Of a stretch of 6,424 nt of DNA, positions 1-6,424 are shown piece by piece (the stretch's first letter is position 1; each line of letters starts with the position of its first letter). Under the pieces are notes generated by a model. That model did not search any database. It saw only the letters and a list, made by a program, of their open reading frames with translations, and had not been told where the DNA came from. The stretch covers positions 1-6,424 of the forward strand of contig SKOQ01000215.1 of assembly GCA_007119985.1 (NCBI GenBank). Direction: 5' to 3'. Made by a program: the position numbers and the translations under genes. The stretch is from Marinospirillum sp. (GTDB taxonomy: Bacteria; Pseudomonadota; Gammaproteobacteria; Pseudomonadales; Halomonadaceae).

Positions 1-1269
1 AATGCCTATATCACTCCGGTGACGGAAGAAGGCAAGGTCATCGGCTATGAATCAGTGCGCAGCCTACCGAGCCGAGCCGATGTCAAGCGTGCCGAAGTCG
101 TTTATGCTGCATTAAGAAAAAACAAAAAACCGGCCTTATCCTGGCGACGCAAGTTGGTCTATAGTTTGCCGCCATTTAGCCTCGCTGTTGCAGCTTGGTT
201 AGGCTGGCAATGGGGTAGTTTCAGTGCCAGCCTTTGGTTGGCGCTGATGCTCCCTGCCTGTTTTGGGCTACTACTCATGCGCTTTCATACCCAAAGCCAA
301 CGTCTCGCTCATGAGCTGGAAGGCTGCTTTATGGATGAGCTGGCGGTCCCCACCTACACCAGCGTCAAGGGTACGCTCGGCCAGCAGATCGTGGCGATTA
401 AGAGCCTCAAAGCCCATCTCAATGCAGTTTTAGTGCGTATTGAGGATGCTTCACTGCAAGTGAGCAAGCACACTGCCCAAGGCGCAGATCTCGCTCAAAA
501 TGCCTGCGACAGCCTAGAGCGCCAAAGCCAGAGTACCACGCAGATCATTGAGTCCATTCATCAGCTCAACCTCGCTATTCAGGAGATTTCATCGCATCTT
601 GGGCAAACTGCTTCAGCATCTGAGGCTTCTCTTGCCCAAGCTCAGCAAGGTCAGCAGGTGGCGAAGACGACCCATCAAGTCATCGCTCAACTCAGTGGGC
701 GCGTTGAACAAATCAGTCATACCGTGAATGAGCTGGCCGAACACACACAAAAGATCTCACTGGCCGCTGACACCATCGAGCAGGTGGCAGAGCAAACGAA
801 CCTACTGGCGCTGAATGCCGCCATTGAAGCTGCACGGGCGGGTGATCATGGACGCGGCTTCTCGGTGGTGGCCGATGAAGTACGCCATCTGGCCTCCAGC
901 ACCAGCGAATCCACGCGCAGTATTCGTCAGATTGTAGAGCAACTGCGAAGCGAAGCCGCCAAGGCGGTCGCCGTGGCCAAACAGGGGGTGGATGAGGCTC
1001 AATCGAGCGTGGAGCAAGTCAATCACACCAGCAGTATGCTTGAATCCATTGCCGAATCAGTGAAAAGCATTGCCCATAGCACAACGCAGATGGCCGCAGC
1101 TGTTGAACAGCAGGCCCATACAACACAAACGGTGAGCGAAGGACTTAATGAAATCAGCCACTTAGCTCAAGAATCGACTGATCACAATGCCATTGCAGTC
1201 AGCAGTATGCGTGAAACAGGGCAAATCGCTGCCGCTATGCATGAATTGGTCATCGGTTTTAAACGCTAG
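1..1269 (+). CDS. Aer-like methyl-accepting chemotaxis protein, 5' end missing
   Basis: Inner-membrane chemoreceptor that would control the CheA kinase through CheW. The frame is open from base 1, and the first codons (NAYITPV, then GKVIGYESVR) look like the last strands of an Aer-type PAS domain, so the true start lies upstream, probably about 100 codons away; the GTG at 19 is internal. In fragment numbering, two hydrophobic segments (about 52-71 and 77-93) form a membrane hairpin with almost no periplasmic loop, followed by a divergent HAMP-like stretch and a long coiled coil. The conserved signalling tip runs from E264 (EQTNLLALNAAIEAARAG) to about 298. A methylation-type site, AAVEQQAHTT, has its Q pair at 370-371. 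No CheR-tethering pentapeptide is seen at the C-terminus. Aer-type receptors sense redox or energy state from the cytoplasm through PAS; whether FAD binds cannot be judged because that part is off the window. The next gene starts 83 bases downstream on the same strand. Confidence 0.93.
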   Translation, partial: NAYITPVTEEGKVIGYESVRSLPSRADVKRAEVVYAALRKNKKPALSWRRKLVYSLPPFSLAVAAWLGWQWGSFSASLWLALMLPACFGLLLMRFHTQSQRLAHELEGCFMDELAVPTYTSVKGTLGQQIVAIKSLKAHLNAVLVRIEDASLQVSKHTAQGADLAQNACDSLERQSQSTTQIIESIHQLNLAIQEISSHLGQTASASEASLAQAQQGQQVAKTTHQVIAQLSGRVEQISHTVNELAEHTQKISLAADTIEQVAEQTNLLALNAAIEAARAGDHGRGFSVVADEVRHLASSTSESTRSIRQIVEQLRSEAAKAVAVAKQGVDEAQSSVEQVNHTSSMLESIAESVKSIAHSTTQMAAAVEQQAHTTQTVSEGLNEISHLAQESTDHNAIAVSSMRETGQIAAAMHELVIGFKR

Positions 1270-1352
1270 GCAGGGAGCCTCAGAGCCGCTAGGATCTATA
1301 AAAAGGCTTGTAGCCAACACGTCTAGACTCAAGCTGAAGCGAGGTACAAAAA

Positions 1353-2294
1353 ATGATCTTCACACGCCGCTTCAAATATGGGTGCTTTGGCCTACTGCTC
1401 TTCGCTTGGCCTCTCTTATCCTTCAGTGACTTTCCGACCCGACCACTGACACTGATCATTGGCTTTAATCCTGGTGGGAGTGTGGATCGTCAAGCCCAAA
1501 TCATTAGTCGATTGCTTGAAGAGCGTCTGACACAAAGTATCGAGATTGTTTATCACGCTGGCGCCGGTGGTGCGACTTCAGCAGCAATGCTAGCTTTTAG
1601 CCGCGAGCAGGGCTATGTCTTGCAGTACGGGCCATCGCACACCTTTGTATTCACGCCTCTGGCCTCCATTACTTCCTATGAGCCGCAGAGTTTTCGCTAT
1701 ATTGCGGCATTAACCCGCGATCAACTGGCACTGGTCACGGCCAGTGACAAGAATATTGACTCCTGGGAAGCACTGCTGGCCTATTGGCGTGAACAAGGTG
1801 AGCTGCGCTATGCCACGCAGATTCTGCTAGATCGCTACATTATGCGTTCCATCGCTGAGCAAGAAGGTCTCGCGCTGCAAATCATCCCCACTAGCGGAGG
1901 GCGTCATATGTCTGAGCTGCTCCTCAATGGCAATGTCGATCTTGCCTTTAGTGGCGGGACACATCAGCGCTTTGCGGATCAAATGACCGTACTGGCCTCC
2001 TTTGGCTCGGAAAGACTCATCGACTATCCAGATCGCCCCTCAGTCGAAGAACTAGGCTATCCTTATAGTTTGAATTCCTTTGGTGTTTTTGCTGTCCCTG
2101 CGGATACCCCGGATACTCAAATTGAGGTTCTCTCTCAAGCCTTAGCTGAGATCATCGAAGATCCACGTTTTATCCGTTTTATTGAGCAAGAGATCCAGGT
2201 CCCGATTGCTTTTTTAAATGAGGCGCAGCTGACTGGCTATTTAGAACGCCAAGCCGAGCTTTTTTGTCAGCTCGTTGAAGATCAGCGCCCCTAG
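1353..2294 (+). CDS. TctC/Bug-family periplasmic solute-binding protein (orphan)
   Basis: Predicted periplasmic binding protein of the tripartite tricarboxylate transporter receptor family, whose members bind carboxylates and related small organic ligands. The 313 residues fit the family length. A basic start (R5, R6, K8) and a hydrophobic core at 10-22 form a signal peptide, with probable cleavage after SFS (residue 25), before DFPTRPLTLIIGF. Family hallmarks are the first ligand loop GFNPGGSVD (37-45), the GAGG turn at 70-73, and the second loop PTSGG (179-183) followed by a NGNVD segment ending at D196. Two positions differ from the common pattern: the proline usually before GAGG is alanine, and the tyrosine usual in the second loop is threonine. 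An in-frame TGA at 1335-1337 leaves ATG 1353 as the only plausible start; GAGG at 1341-1344 sits 8 bases before it. No TctA or TctB gene is present in the window. The next gene downstream encodes a GGDEF-EAL protein with a periplasmic domain, which suggests a sensory role. The ligand is unknown. Confidence 0.9.
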   Translation: MIFTRRFKYGCFGLLLFAWPLLSFSDFPTRPLTLIIGFNPGGSVDRQAQIISRLLEERLTQSIEIVYHAGAGGATSAAMLAFSREQGYVLQYGPSHTFVFTPLASITSYEPQSFRYIAALTRDQLALVTASDKNIDSWEALLAYWREQGELRYATQILLDRYIMRSIAEQEGLALQIIPTSGGRHMSELLLNGNVDLAFSGGTHQRFADQMTVLASFGSERLIDYPDRPSVEELGYPYSLNSFGVFAVPADTPDTQIEVLSQALAEIIEDPRFIRFIEQEIQVPIAFLNEAQLTGYLERQAELFCQLVEDQRP

Positions 2295-2321
2295 GCAGCC
2301 TTGGGTCAACGAGACATGCGG

Positions 2322-2344
2322 TTGAGTCTCAGTATTGAGCTCAG
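2322..2344. repeat. two tandem short palindromes upstream of the GGDEF-EAL gene
   Basis: TTGAGTCTCAG (2322-2332) and TTGAGCTCAG (2335-2344) form an imperfect direct repeat 13 bp apart. Each copy is itself palindromic: TGAG-T-CTCA at 2323-2331 and the perfect TGAGCTCA at 2336-2343. They end 7 bases before the Shine-Dalgarno sequence of the downstream gene. They could be operator half-sites or an RNA hairpin (the first TGAG pairing with the last CTCA) that affects translation. The repeats are directly visible; any regulatory function is inference, and chance is possible at this size. Confidence 0.35.
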
Positions 2345-2351
2345 TTTATTG

Positions 2352-2369
2352 TGAGGAGCAAGCCATTTG
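2352..2369 (+). promoter_or_regulatory. ribosome binding site that fixes a TTG start
   Basis: TGAGGAG (2352-2358) is a strong Shine-Dalgarno sequence, 8 bases before the TTG codon at 2367. The same TGA (2352-2354) is an in-frame stop, and the only codons between it and 2367 are GGA, GCA, AGC and CAT, so TTG is the first possible start. The next candidate, GTG at codon 10, would fall inside the first membrane segment and remove its basic N-terminal residues (R2, R5). Confidence 0.85.
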
Positions 2370-5120
2370 CGTAGCTATCGTTTTACCACTCTAGTGGTTC
2401 TTGTATTTGGTGTGACTGGATTATTGGCTGCGGCACTCACCCTAGGCTATTCACTTCAGGTCAATCAACACAATCTTGATACTGAAATCCATAATAGCCT
2501 ACAGCAGCGCCAGCGCACCTTGACCGGGCAAATCGAAAGCCGCCTCGAGCTGCTGGATGCCTACTTACACAGCACCTTGGCCAACCAGGTCTTTTCGCAT
2601 CTCGCCGCCCAAGAAGAGCTAGAACTGAACGCCTCGGAAGAACTGCTCTTTTTATTCCGCGATTCACGCGCCAGTCAATTGCTCGATTTTTTCTTTCTGC
2701 TCGATACCAACCAAGAGCTGGTCTTTGATGCTGGGACAGAAATCTATCCCACCGCACCTTTAATTGCGGCCTTGCGCCCCTCTATTCACTACACTTTTGG
2801 CTGGCGCAGCGTTCACTTTAATGGTGAGAGCGCACTGCTGATGGCCGCTCCTGTCTTTGATCCTGGCACCTTGCGTCTACGCGGTTATCTTTTTATTGGC
2901 TTGGCTTTGAGCCAGAATCGCGCTTTTCATCAGCGCCTGTTGCATCAAGCCGATATTGATTTTGTGCAGCTTGATCAACATCAACGCCGACTACTGACGC
3001 TGGGTGAAACCACTGGGACCGAAGGCGGCATAGAAACTGAGCACTTCATCTATGACAATGGCCTCTACCTGATGCAGCAGGCGCTCACTGAAACCGAGCG
3101 CCTACCCCAAGGTTTAGTCATGACTCTCGGCCTGAATGCACAACGCGTTGGCCTTCAGCAGCGTAGCTTTTTGGCGAGCTTTGCCATCACTGGCGGCGGG
3201 TTCTTATTTTTATTGGCTTTTGCCGCGCTGCTGCTGCATCACACCCATCACCGTGCCATCAAAAAACTGATGGCCTATATCAAGAGCATCCAACAAGGCA
3301 ATAAGGAGCAGCTCTTTCAATCAACCTCGATTGTTGAATACAACCGCGTTGGTGCAGCAATGGAGCAGATGGTAGCGGATCTGACCGTCGCCGCGCGGGT
3401 CTTTGAATCCGCAGAGGGCATGCTCGTCACCGATGAGGATCGCGCGATTCTGAGGGTGAATGCTGCTTTTACTGATATCACTGGCTATACCGCTGAGCAG
3501 GCCCTGCATCTTCGTCTTGAAGAGCTGCTCTTTGCTCAGCCCTCTACGCACAACGAACAGCTATTGGATGACTTCTCACCCGATCGACTCAGCCCAGAGT
3601 GGATTGAAATCCAGCAGGCCCTGCACGAAAAAGGCTGGTGGCAGGGTGAGATCGCTACCCAGCGTCATAATGGCCAAAGCTACCAACAATGGCTGGTTAT
3701 TTCGGCTGTTTATCGCCACTCAGATGGCCGCCTACTCAACTATGTCGTCACGCTCTTGGATATCTCGCAAAGAAAAGCAGCTGAACAAAAAATCCGTCAT
3801 CTGGCTTTTTTTGATCAGCTCACTGGCCTGCCCAATCGTCAATATCTGCTCGATCATCTGGCCAAGCGTCATCTGGCGGCCCAAAAAGCAGGCCGCCAGC
3901 TCTACGCTGCGTTAATCAGCATGGATATCGATGATTTCAAGCTACTCAATGACACCCAAGGCCATCCAGCAGGTGATCAGCTTCTCTGCCAGATTGCCGA
4001 ACGCCTGAAAGCTTGTCTCCCACCGAATACCCTGATCAGCCGTTCAGGAGGCGATGAATTCACCCTGCTGCTCGATCCACTGGACAAGGAAGCAATACTG
4101 GCCCGTGACCAAGCGGAGGCGAGAGTCCAGCAACTAGAACAACAGCTCAACCAGCCCTATTACGTCAATCAAATCCAGTACTACACCACTTTTAGCCTCG
4201 GCATCGCCCTCTCTGACGCGACCGAAGAAGTCAATCAACTCGTTCAGCAAGCTGATCTGGCGATGTATCAAGCCAAAGCCGCTGGACGACGCACTTGGCG
4301 CTTCTTTGAACCCAGTATGCAAGCCCGTATGCTCGCCCATGCTGCACTGGCTCATGCAATGCGTATCGGTATCGAGCAGCAGCAGTTCTTGCTCTACTAC
4401 CAAGCCCAGTATGATGATCAACAAAAGTTAATCGGTGCTGAGGCCCTAGTGCGCTGGCAGCACCCTGAGCGAGGCATGGTGTCTCCTGCTGAGTTCATTC
4501 CCGTAGCCGAAAATACGGGGCTGATTCTGCCCCTAGGACGCTGGATTCTGGATACCGCTTGTGCAGAACTGGCCCGCTGGCAGCAGCATGATGCGTCGGC
4601 AAGCCTGTCTCTGGCCGTGAATATCAGTGTGCTTCAGTTCCGCCAACCTGAATTTGTTGAAGAGGTGCTGGCCTGCATCGCGCGCCACCACATCCCGCCG
4701 CAACAACTTAAGCTAGAAATCACCGAAAGCCTATTGCTGAATGATGATGAGATGCAAGACACCATCAACAAGATGACGGAACTGCAACAGGTCGGGATTC
4801 GCTTTTCCTTGGATGACTTCGGCACTGGCTATTCGTCACTGTCTTATCTGAAAAAACTGCCGCTGGATCAGCTGAAAATCGATCAATCCTTTGTGCGCGA
4901 TATGCTGACTGATCAACATGATCGGGATATTTCACGTACCATTATCTCTCTTGCTCAAAGTCTAGAGCTATCGGTGATTGCCGAAGGTGTTGAGCAGCTT
5001 GAGCAAAAAGAGCAGTTGGCCCTGTTTGGCTGTCATGCCTACCAAGGCTATTATTTTGGTCGCCCTGTCCCCGCCAGTGATTTTTTGCAAGAGCTGGCCC
5101 AGAGTCAACGCGCCCAATAA
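2367..5120 (+). CDS. membrane-bound periplasmic sensor-PAS-GGDEF-EAL cyclic di-GMP enzyme
   Basis: Predicted bifunctional diguanylate cyclase/phosphodiesterase of 917 residues in the inner membrane. Order: membrane segment about 7-30; periplasmic domain 31-266; second membrane segment about 268-291; HAMP-like linker about 292-343; PAS about 344-468; GGDEF about 475-650; EAL about 660-905. The periplasmic part has a Cache-like look (AAPVFDPG followed by RGYLFIGLALS), but I cannot assign a family. The cyclase site is intact: DQLTGLPNR begins at D483, DIDDFK at 520-525, N528, and GGDEF at 561-565. The RxxD product-inhibition site is absent, reading PPNT at the equivalent position. The EAL residues known to bind metal or substrate are all present: E692 in EAL, N752, E784, D816 and D817 in DDFGTGYSS, K837, E873 and Q893. 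Both activities are therefore possible; which dominates cannot be read from sequence. The gene starts 72 bases after the binding-protein gene, and its periplasmic domain is the obvious candidate partner for that protein. The start is TTG. Confidence 0.95.
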   Translation: MRSYRFTTLVVLVFGVTGLLAAALTLGYSLQVNQHNLDTEIHNSLQQRQRTLTGQIESRLELLDAYLHSTLANQVFSHLAAQEELELNASEELLFLFRDSRASQLLDFFFLLDTNQELVFDAGTEIYPTAPLIAALRPSIHYTFGWRSVHFNGESALLMAAPVFDPGTLRLRGYLFIGLALSQNRAFHQRLLHQADIDFVQLDQHQRRLLTLGETTGTEGGIETEHFIYDNGLYLMQQALTETERLPQGLVMTLGLNAQRVGLQQRSFLASFAITGGGFLFLLAFAALLLHHTHHRAIKKLMAYIKSIQQGNKEQLFQSTSIVEYNRVGAAMEQMVADLTVAARVFESAEGMLVTDEDRAILRVNAAFTDITGYTAEQALHLRLEELLFAQPSTHNEQLLDDFSPDRLSPEWIEIQQALHEKGWWQGEIATQRHNGQSYQQWLVISAVYRHSDGRLLNYVVTLLDISQRKAAEQKIRHLAFFDQLTGLPNRQYLLDHLAKRHLAAQKAGRQLYAALISMDIDDFKLLNDTQGHPAGDQLLCQIAERLKACLPPNTLISRSGGDEFTLLLDPLDKEAILARDQAEARVQQLEQQLNQPYYVNQIQYYTTFSLGIALSDATEEVNQLVQQADLAMYQAKAAGRRTWRFFEPSMQARMLAHAALAHAMRIGIEQQQFLLYYQAQYDDQQKLIGAEALVRWQHPERGMVSPAEFIPVAENTGLILPLGRWILDTACAELARWQQHDASASLSLAVNISVLQFRQPEFVEEVLACIARHHIPPQQLKLEITESLLLNDDEMQDTINKMTELQQVGIRFSLDDFGTGYSSLSYLKKLPLDQLKIDQSFVRDMLTDQHDRDISRTIISLAQSLELSVIAEGVEQLEQKEQLALFGCHAYQGYYFGRPVPASDFLQELAQSQRAQ

Positions 5121-5136
5121 GCCTTGTCCACGCACC

Positions 5137-5164
5137 CGTACCAGCAGGATCATCGGCTGGTGCG
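5137..5164 (+). other. hairpin just after the GGDEF-EAL gene
   Basis: CGTACCAGC (5137-5145) pairs with GCTGGTGCG (5156-5164): nine pairs including one G-U, around a 10-base loop. CGCACC at 5131-5136 could pair instead with GGTGCG at 5159-5164, giving an alternative fold. It lies 17 bases after the stop codon. No T-run follows, so it is not a standard intrinsic terminator; it may protect the mRNA 3' end or mean nothing. Confidence 0.4.
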
Positions 5165-5365
5165 GCAAAGATCTTGAAAATCCTGCCGAAATACTAGAAG
5201 CTAGATCGATTCTGATCAGTTCCTCTTGCCAACCAGTAAGAAGAATCGGTAGCACAGCGGGTTATCAGCTCACATCACCTTACCCAAAGACGCGCGGCCA
5301 TCGCCCCGTCGATCAGAGTGCAGCCTCACGCTGTGAATCAATCTATTTTTATTGCCAACGAGCCA

Positions 5366-5398
5366 GACTCGCGCTCTTCTGAGCGAGACTCCTTTTAG
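5366..5398 (+). terminator. terminator-like hairpin upstream of ilvD (weak)
   Basis: GACTCGCGCTC (5366-5376) and GAGCGAGACTC (5381-5391) pair over 11 positions with two mismatches around the loop TTCT, followed by CTTTTAG. The five loop-proximal pairs are perfect and GC-rich. The T-run is only four bases, so termination would be weak. It sits 25 bases before the ilvD Shine-Dalgarno sequence. It could end transcription arriving from the upstream signalling genes, act as an attenuator in the ilvD leader, or be an mRNA 5' structure. Confidence 0.3.
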
Positions 5399-5427
5399 AG
5401 AAGACCTGATTTAAACGAGGATCAACC

Positions 5428-6424
5428 ATGCCGACTTATCGTTCACGCACATCCACCGCTGGTCGCAATATGGCGGGTGCCCGCGCTTTATGGCGCGCCA
5501 CTGGCATGCAGGATGAAGACTTCCAAAAACCCATTATTGCTGTCGCCAACTCCTTCACTCAGTTTGTCCCCGGGCATGTGCACCTGAAGGATATGGGTCA
5601 GCTGGTGGCCCGTGAAATCGAAAAAGCAGGCGGCGTCGCCAAGGAATTCAACACCATCGCTGTCGATGATGGCATCGCGATGGGCCATGATGGGATGCTC
5701 TACTCCCTGCCCAGCCGAGATTTGATTGCGGACTCAGTCGAGTATATGGTCAACGCCCATTGTGCGGATGCACTGGTGTGTATCTCGAACTGCGATAAGA
5801 TCACCCCCGGTATGCTGATGGCCGCTATGCGCCTCAATATCCCAGTGATTTTTGTCTCCGGTGGCCCGATGGAAGCGGGCAAGACTAAGCTGGCCGATCA
5901 TGGTCTGGATTTGGTGGATGCCATGGTGATTGCGGCTTCTGATGCCGATGATGAAACTGTCGCCGAATACGAGCGCTCAGCCTGCCCCACCTGTGGCTCC
6001 TGCTCAGGTATGTTCACCGCCAACTCCATGAACTGCCTCACTGAAGCCCTCGGATTATCGCTGCCAGGCAATGGCACCACACTGGCGACCCACGCTGATC
6101 GCCGCCGCCTGTTTGAAGAAGCAGGACATCGCATTGTTGAACTGGCCCGCCGCTACTACGAGCAGGATGATGCCTCGGTCCTGCCGCGCAATATCGCCAA
6201 CCAAGGCGCTTTTTATAACGCGATGGCACTCGATATCGCCATGGGTGGCTCAACCAATACCATTTTGCACCTGCTCGCACTGGCCCAAGAAGGCGAAATC
6301 GACTTTGATCTGTCGCATATTGATCAACTCTCGAAAAAAGTGCCTCAGCTGTGCAAGGTAGCCCCCAACACGCAGAAGTATCACATCGAAGATGTGCATC
6401 GTGCCGGTGGCATCTATGGCCTGC
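5428..6424 (+). CDS. ilvD: dihydroxy-acid dehydratase, 3' end beyond window
   Basis: Cytoplasmic iron-sulfur enzyme that dehydrates 2,3-dihydroxy-isovalerate and 2,3-dihydroxy-3-methylvalerate to the 2-oxo acids, the step before transamination in valine and isoleucine synthesis (also supplying leucine and pantothenate). 332 codons are visible; the E. coli protein has about 616 residues, so roughly half is present and the frame is open at the window end. It matches the E. coli type closely from the start (RNMAGARALWRATGM). Key residues: D80-D81 in VDDGIAMGH, NCDK with C122 and the normally carbamylated K124, and CPTCGSC with C186, C189 and C192. The segment NSFTQFVPGH lacks the cysteine found in the short [2Fe-2S] enzymes (PCN motif), as in the oxygen-sensitive E. 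coli form. About three residues are missing relative to E. coli shortly before CPTCGSC. GAGG at 5417-5420 lies 7 bases before ATG, and an in-frame TGA at 5407-5409 excludes an earlier start. It has no evident functional link to the signalling genes upstream. Confidence 0.97.
   Translation, partial: MPTYRSRTSTAGRNMAGARALWRATGMQDEDFQKPIIAVANSFTQFVPGHVHLKDMGQLVAREIEKAGGVAKEFNTIAVDDGIAMGHDGMLYSLPSRDLIADSVEYMVNAHCADALVCISNCDKITPGMLMAAMRLNIPVIFVSGGPMEAGKTKLADHGLDLVDAMVIAASDADDETVAEYERSACPTCGSCSGMFTANSMNCLTEALGLSLPGNGTTLATHADRRRLFEEAGHRIVELARRYYEQDDASVLPRNIANQGAFYNAMALDIAMGGSTNTILHLLALAQEGEIDFDLSHIDQLSKKVPQLCKVAPNTQKYHIEDVHRAGGIYGL

Larger units (their letters stand above)
5121..5427. other. intergenic region upstream of ilvD
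   Basis: These 307 bases separate the GGDEF-EAL gene from ilvD. I find no convincing gene: there is no ATG on the + strand before 5428, and the short frames starting at GTG or TTG are not rich in Ile, Leu or Val and lack a Shine-Dalgarno sequence, so there is no classical ilv leader peptide. The region holds two hairpins (5137-5164 and 5366-5391) and six GATC sites. An AT-rich TATTTT at 5344-5349 could be a -10 box, but no good -35 lies at the right distance. The ilvD promoter is probably somewhere in this stretch; I cannot place it. Confidence 0.7.

Noticed and set aside
1297..1302. TATAAA as a -10 box for the binding-protein gene
   Set aside because: It matches 5 of 6 bases, but nothing resembling a -35 box lies 16-18 bases upstream, so it is not enough for a promoter call.
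1296..1316. Small GGCT/AGCC hairpin with an A-run, which would be a terminator on the - strand
   Set aside because: The stem is only 4 bp and no - strand gene exists here that it could terminate.
1266..2298. The 8-mer CTAGGCAG spanning the stop codons of both the chemoreceptor and the binding-protein gene (1266-1273 and 2291-2298)
   Set aside because: The flanks do not match and two copies of an 8-mer are easily due to chance.
2322..2350. Promoter-like pair TTGAGT, 17-base spacer, TTTATT upstream of the GGDEF-EAL gene
   Set aside because: Each box matches only 4 of 6 consensus bases, and transcription would begin around 2357, inside the Shine-Dalgarno sequence, leaving no room for ribosome binding.
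4968..5382. Overlapping open frames on both strands across the end of the GGDEF-EAL gene and the gap
   Set aside because: They mostly lie over the well-supported EAL coding sequence, their products look like no protein family, and they have no ribosome binding site.
5319..5398. Short GTG- or TTG-initiated frames before ilvD as an attenuation leader peptide
   Set aside because: They lack a Shine-Dalgarno sequence and are not enriched in Ile, Leu or Val codons.
5488..6361. Open frames on both strands within the ilvD region
   Set aside because: They overlap the clearly conserved ilvD reading frame and arise from its codon bias.

Overview
The window reads as chromosomal DNA from a gammaproteobacterium. 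The ilvD product is very close to the long E. coli-type dihydroxy-acid dehydratase as I remember it. The chemoreceptor is of the PAS-containing, Aer-like type common in Pseudomonas and Oceanospirillales. Base composition looks moderate and GATC sites are frequent. A marine or halophilic Oceanospirillales-like host is my best guess, but that is inference. All four genes lie on the + strand, and I see no transposase, integrase, tRNA, rRNA or CRISPR.

Layout: (1) positions 1-1269 hold the 3' part of an Aer-like methyl-accepting chemotaxis protein, with its PAS sensor mostly upstream of the window; (2) 1353-2294 hold an orphan periplasmic solute-binding protein of the TctC/Bug family, with no TctA/TctB membrane partners here; (3) 2367-5120 hold a large membrane protein with a periplasmic sensor, a PAS, a GGDEF and an EAL domain, starting at TTG; (4) 5121-5427 are a non-coding stretch with two hairpins; (5) 5428 to the window end hold the 5' half of ilvD (branched-chain amino acid synthesis), cut by the window edge.

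The first three genes are separated by only 83 and 72 bases and could be co-transcribed. The most interesting point is the pairing of a TctC-type binding protein with a c-di-GMP synthase/phosphodiesterase that carries a roughly 236-residue periplasmic domain. The layout recalls Vibrio cholerae NspS-MbaA (a periplasmic binding protein controlling a GGDEF-EAL protein) and Bordetella BctC-BctE (a Bug protein acting on a sensor kinase). I infer that the binding protein may serve as a ligand-sensing subunit for c-di-GMP signalling rather than as a transport component. Two small tandem palindromes lie just upstream of the GGDEF-EAL ribosome binding site. ilvD appears to be a separate housekeeping transcription unit.
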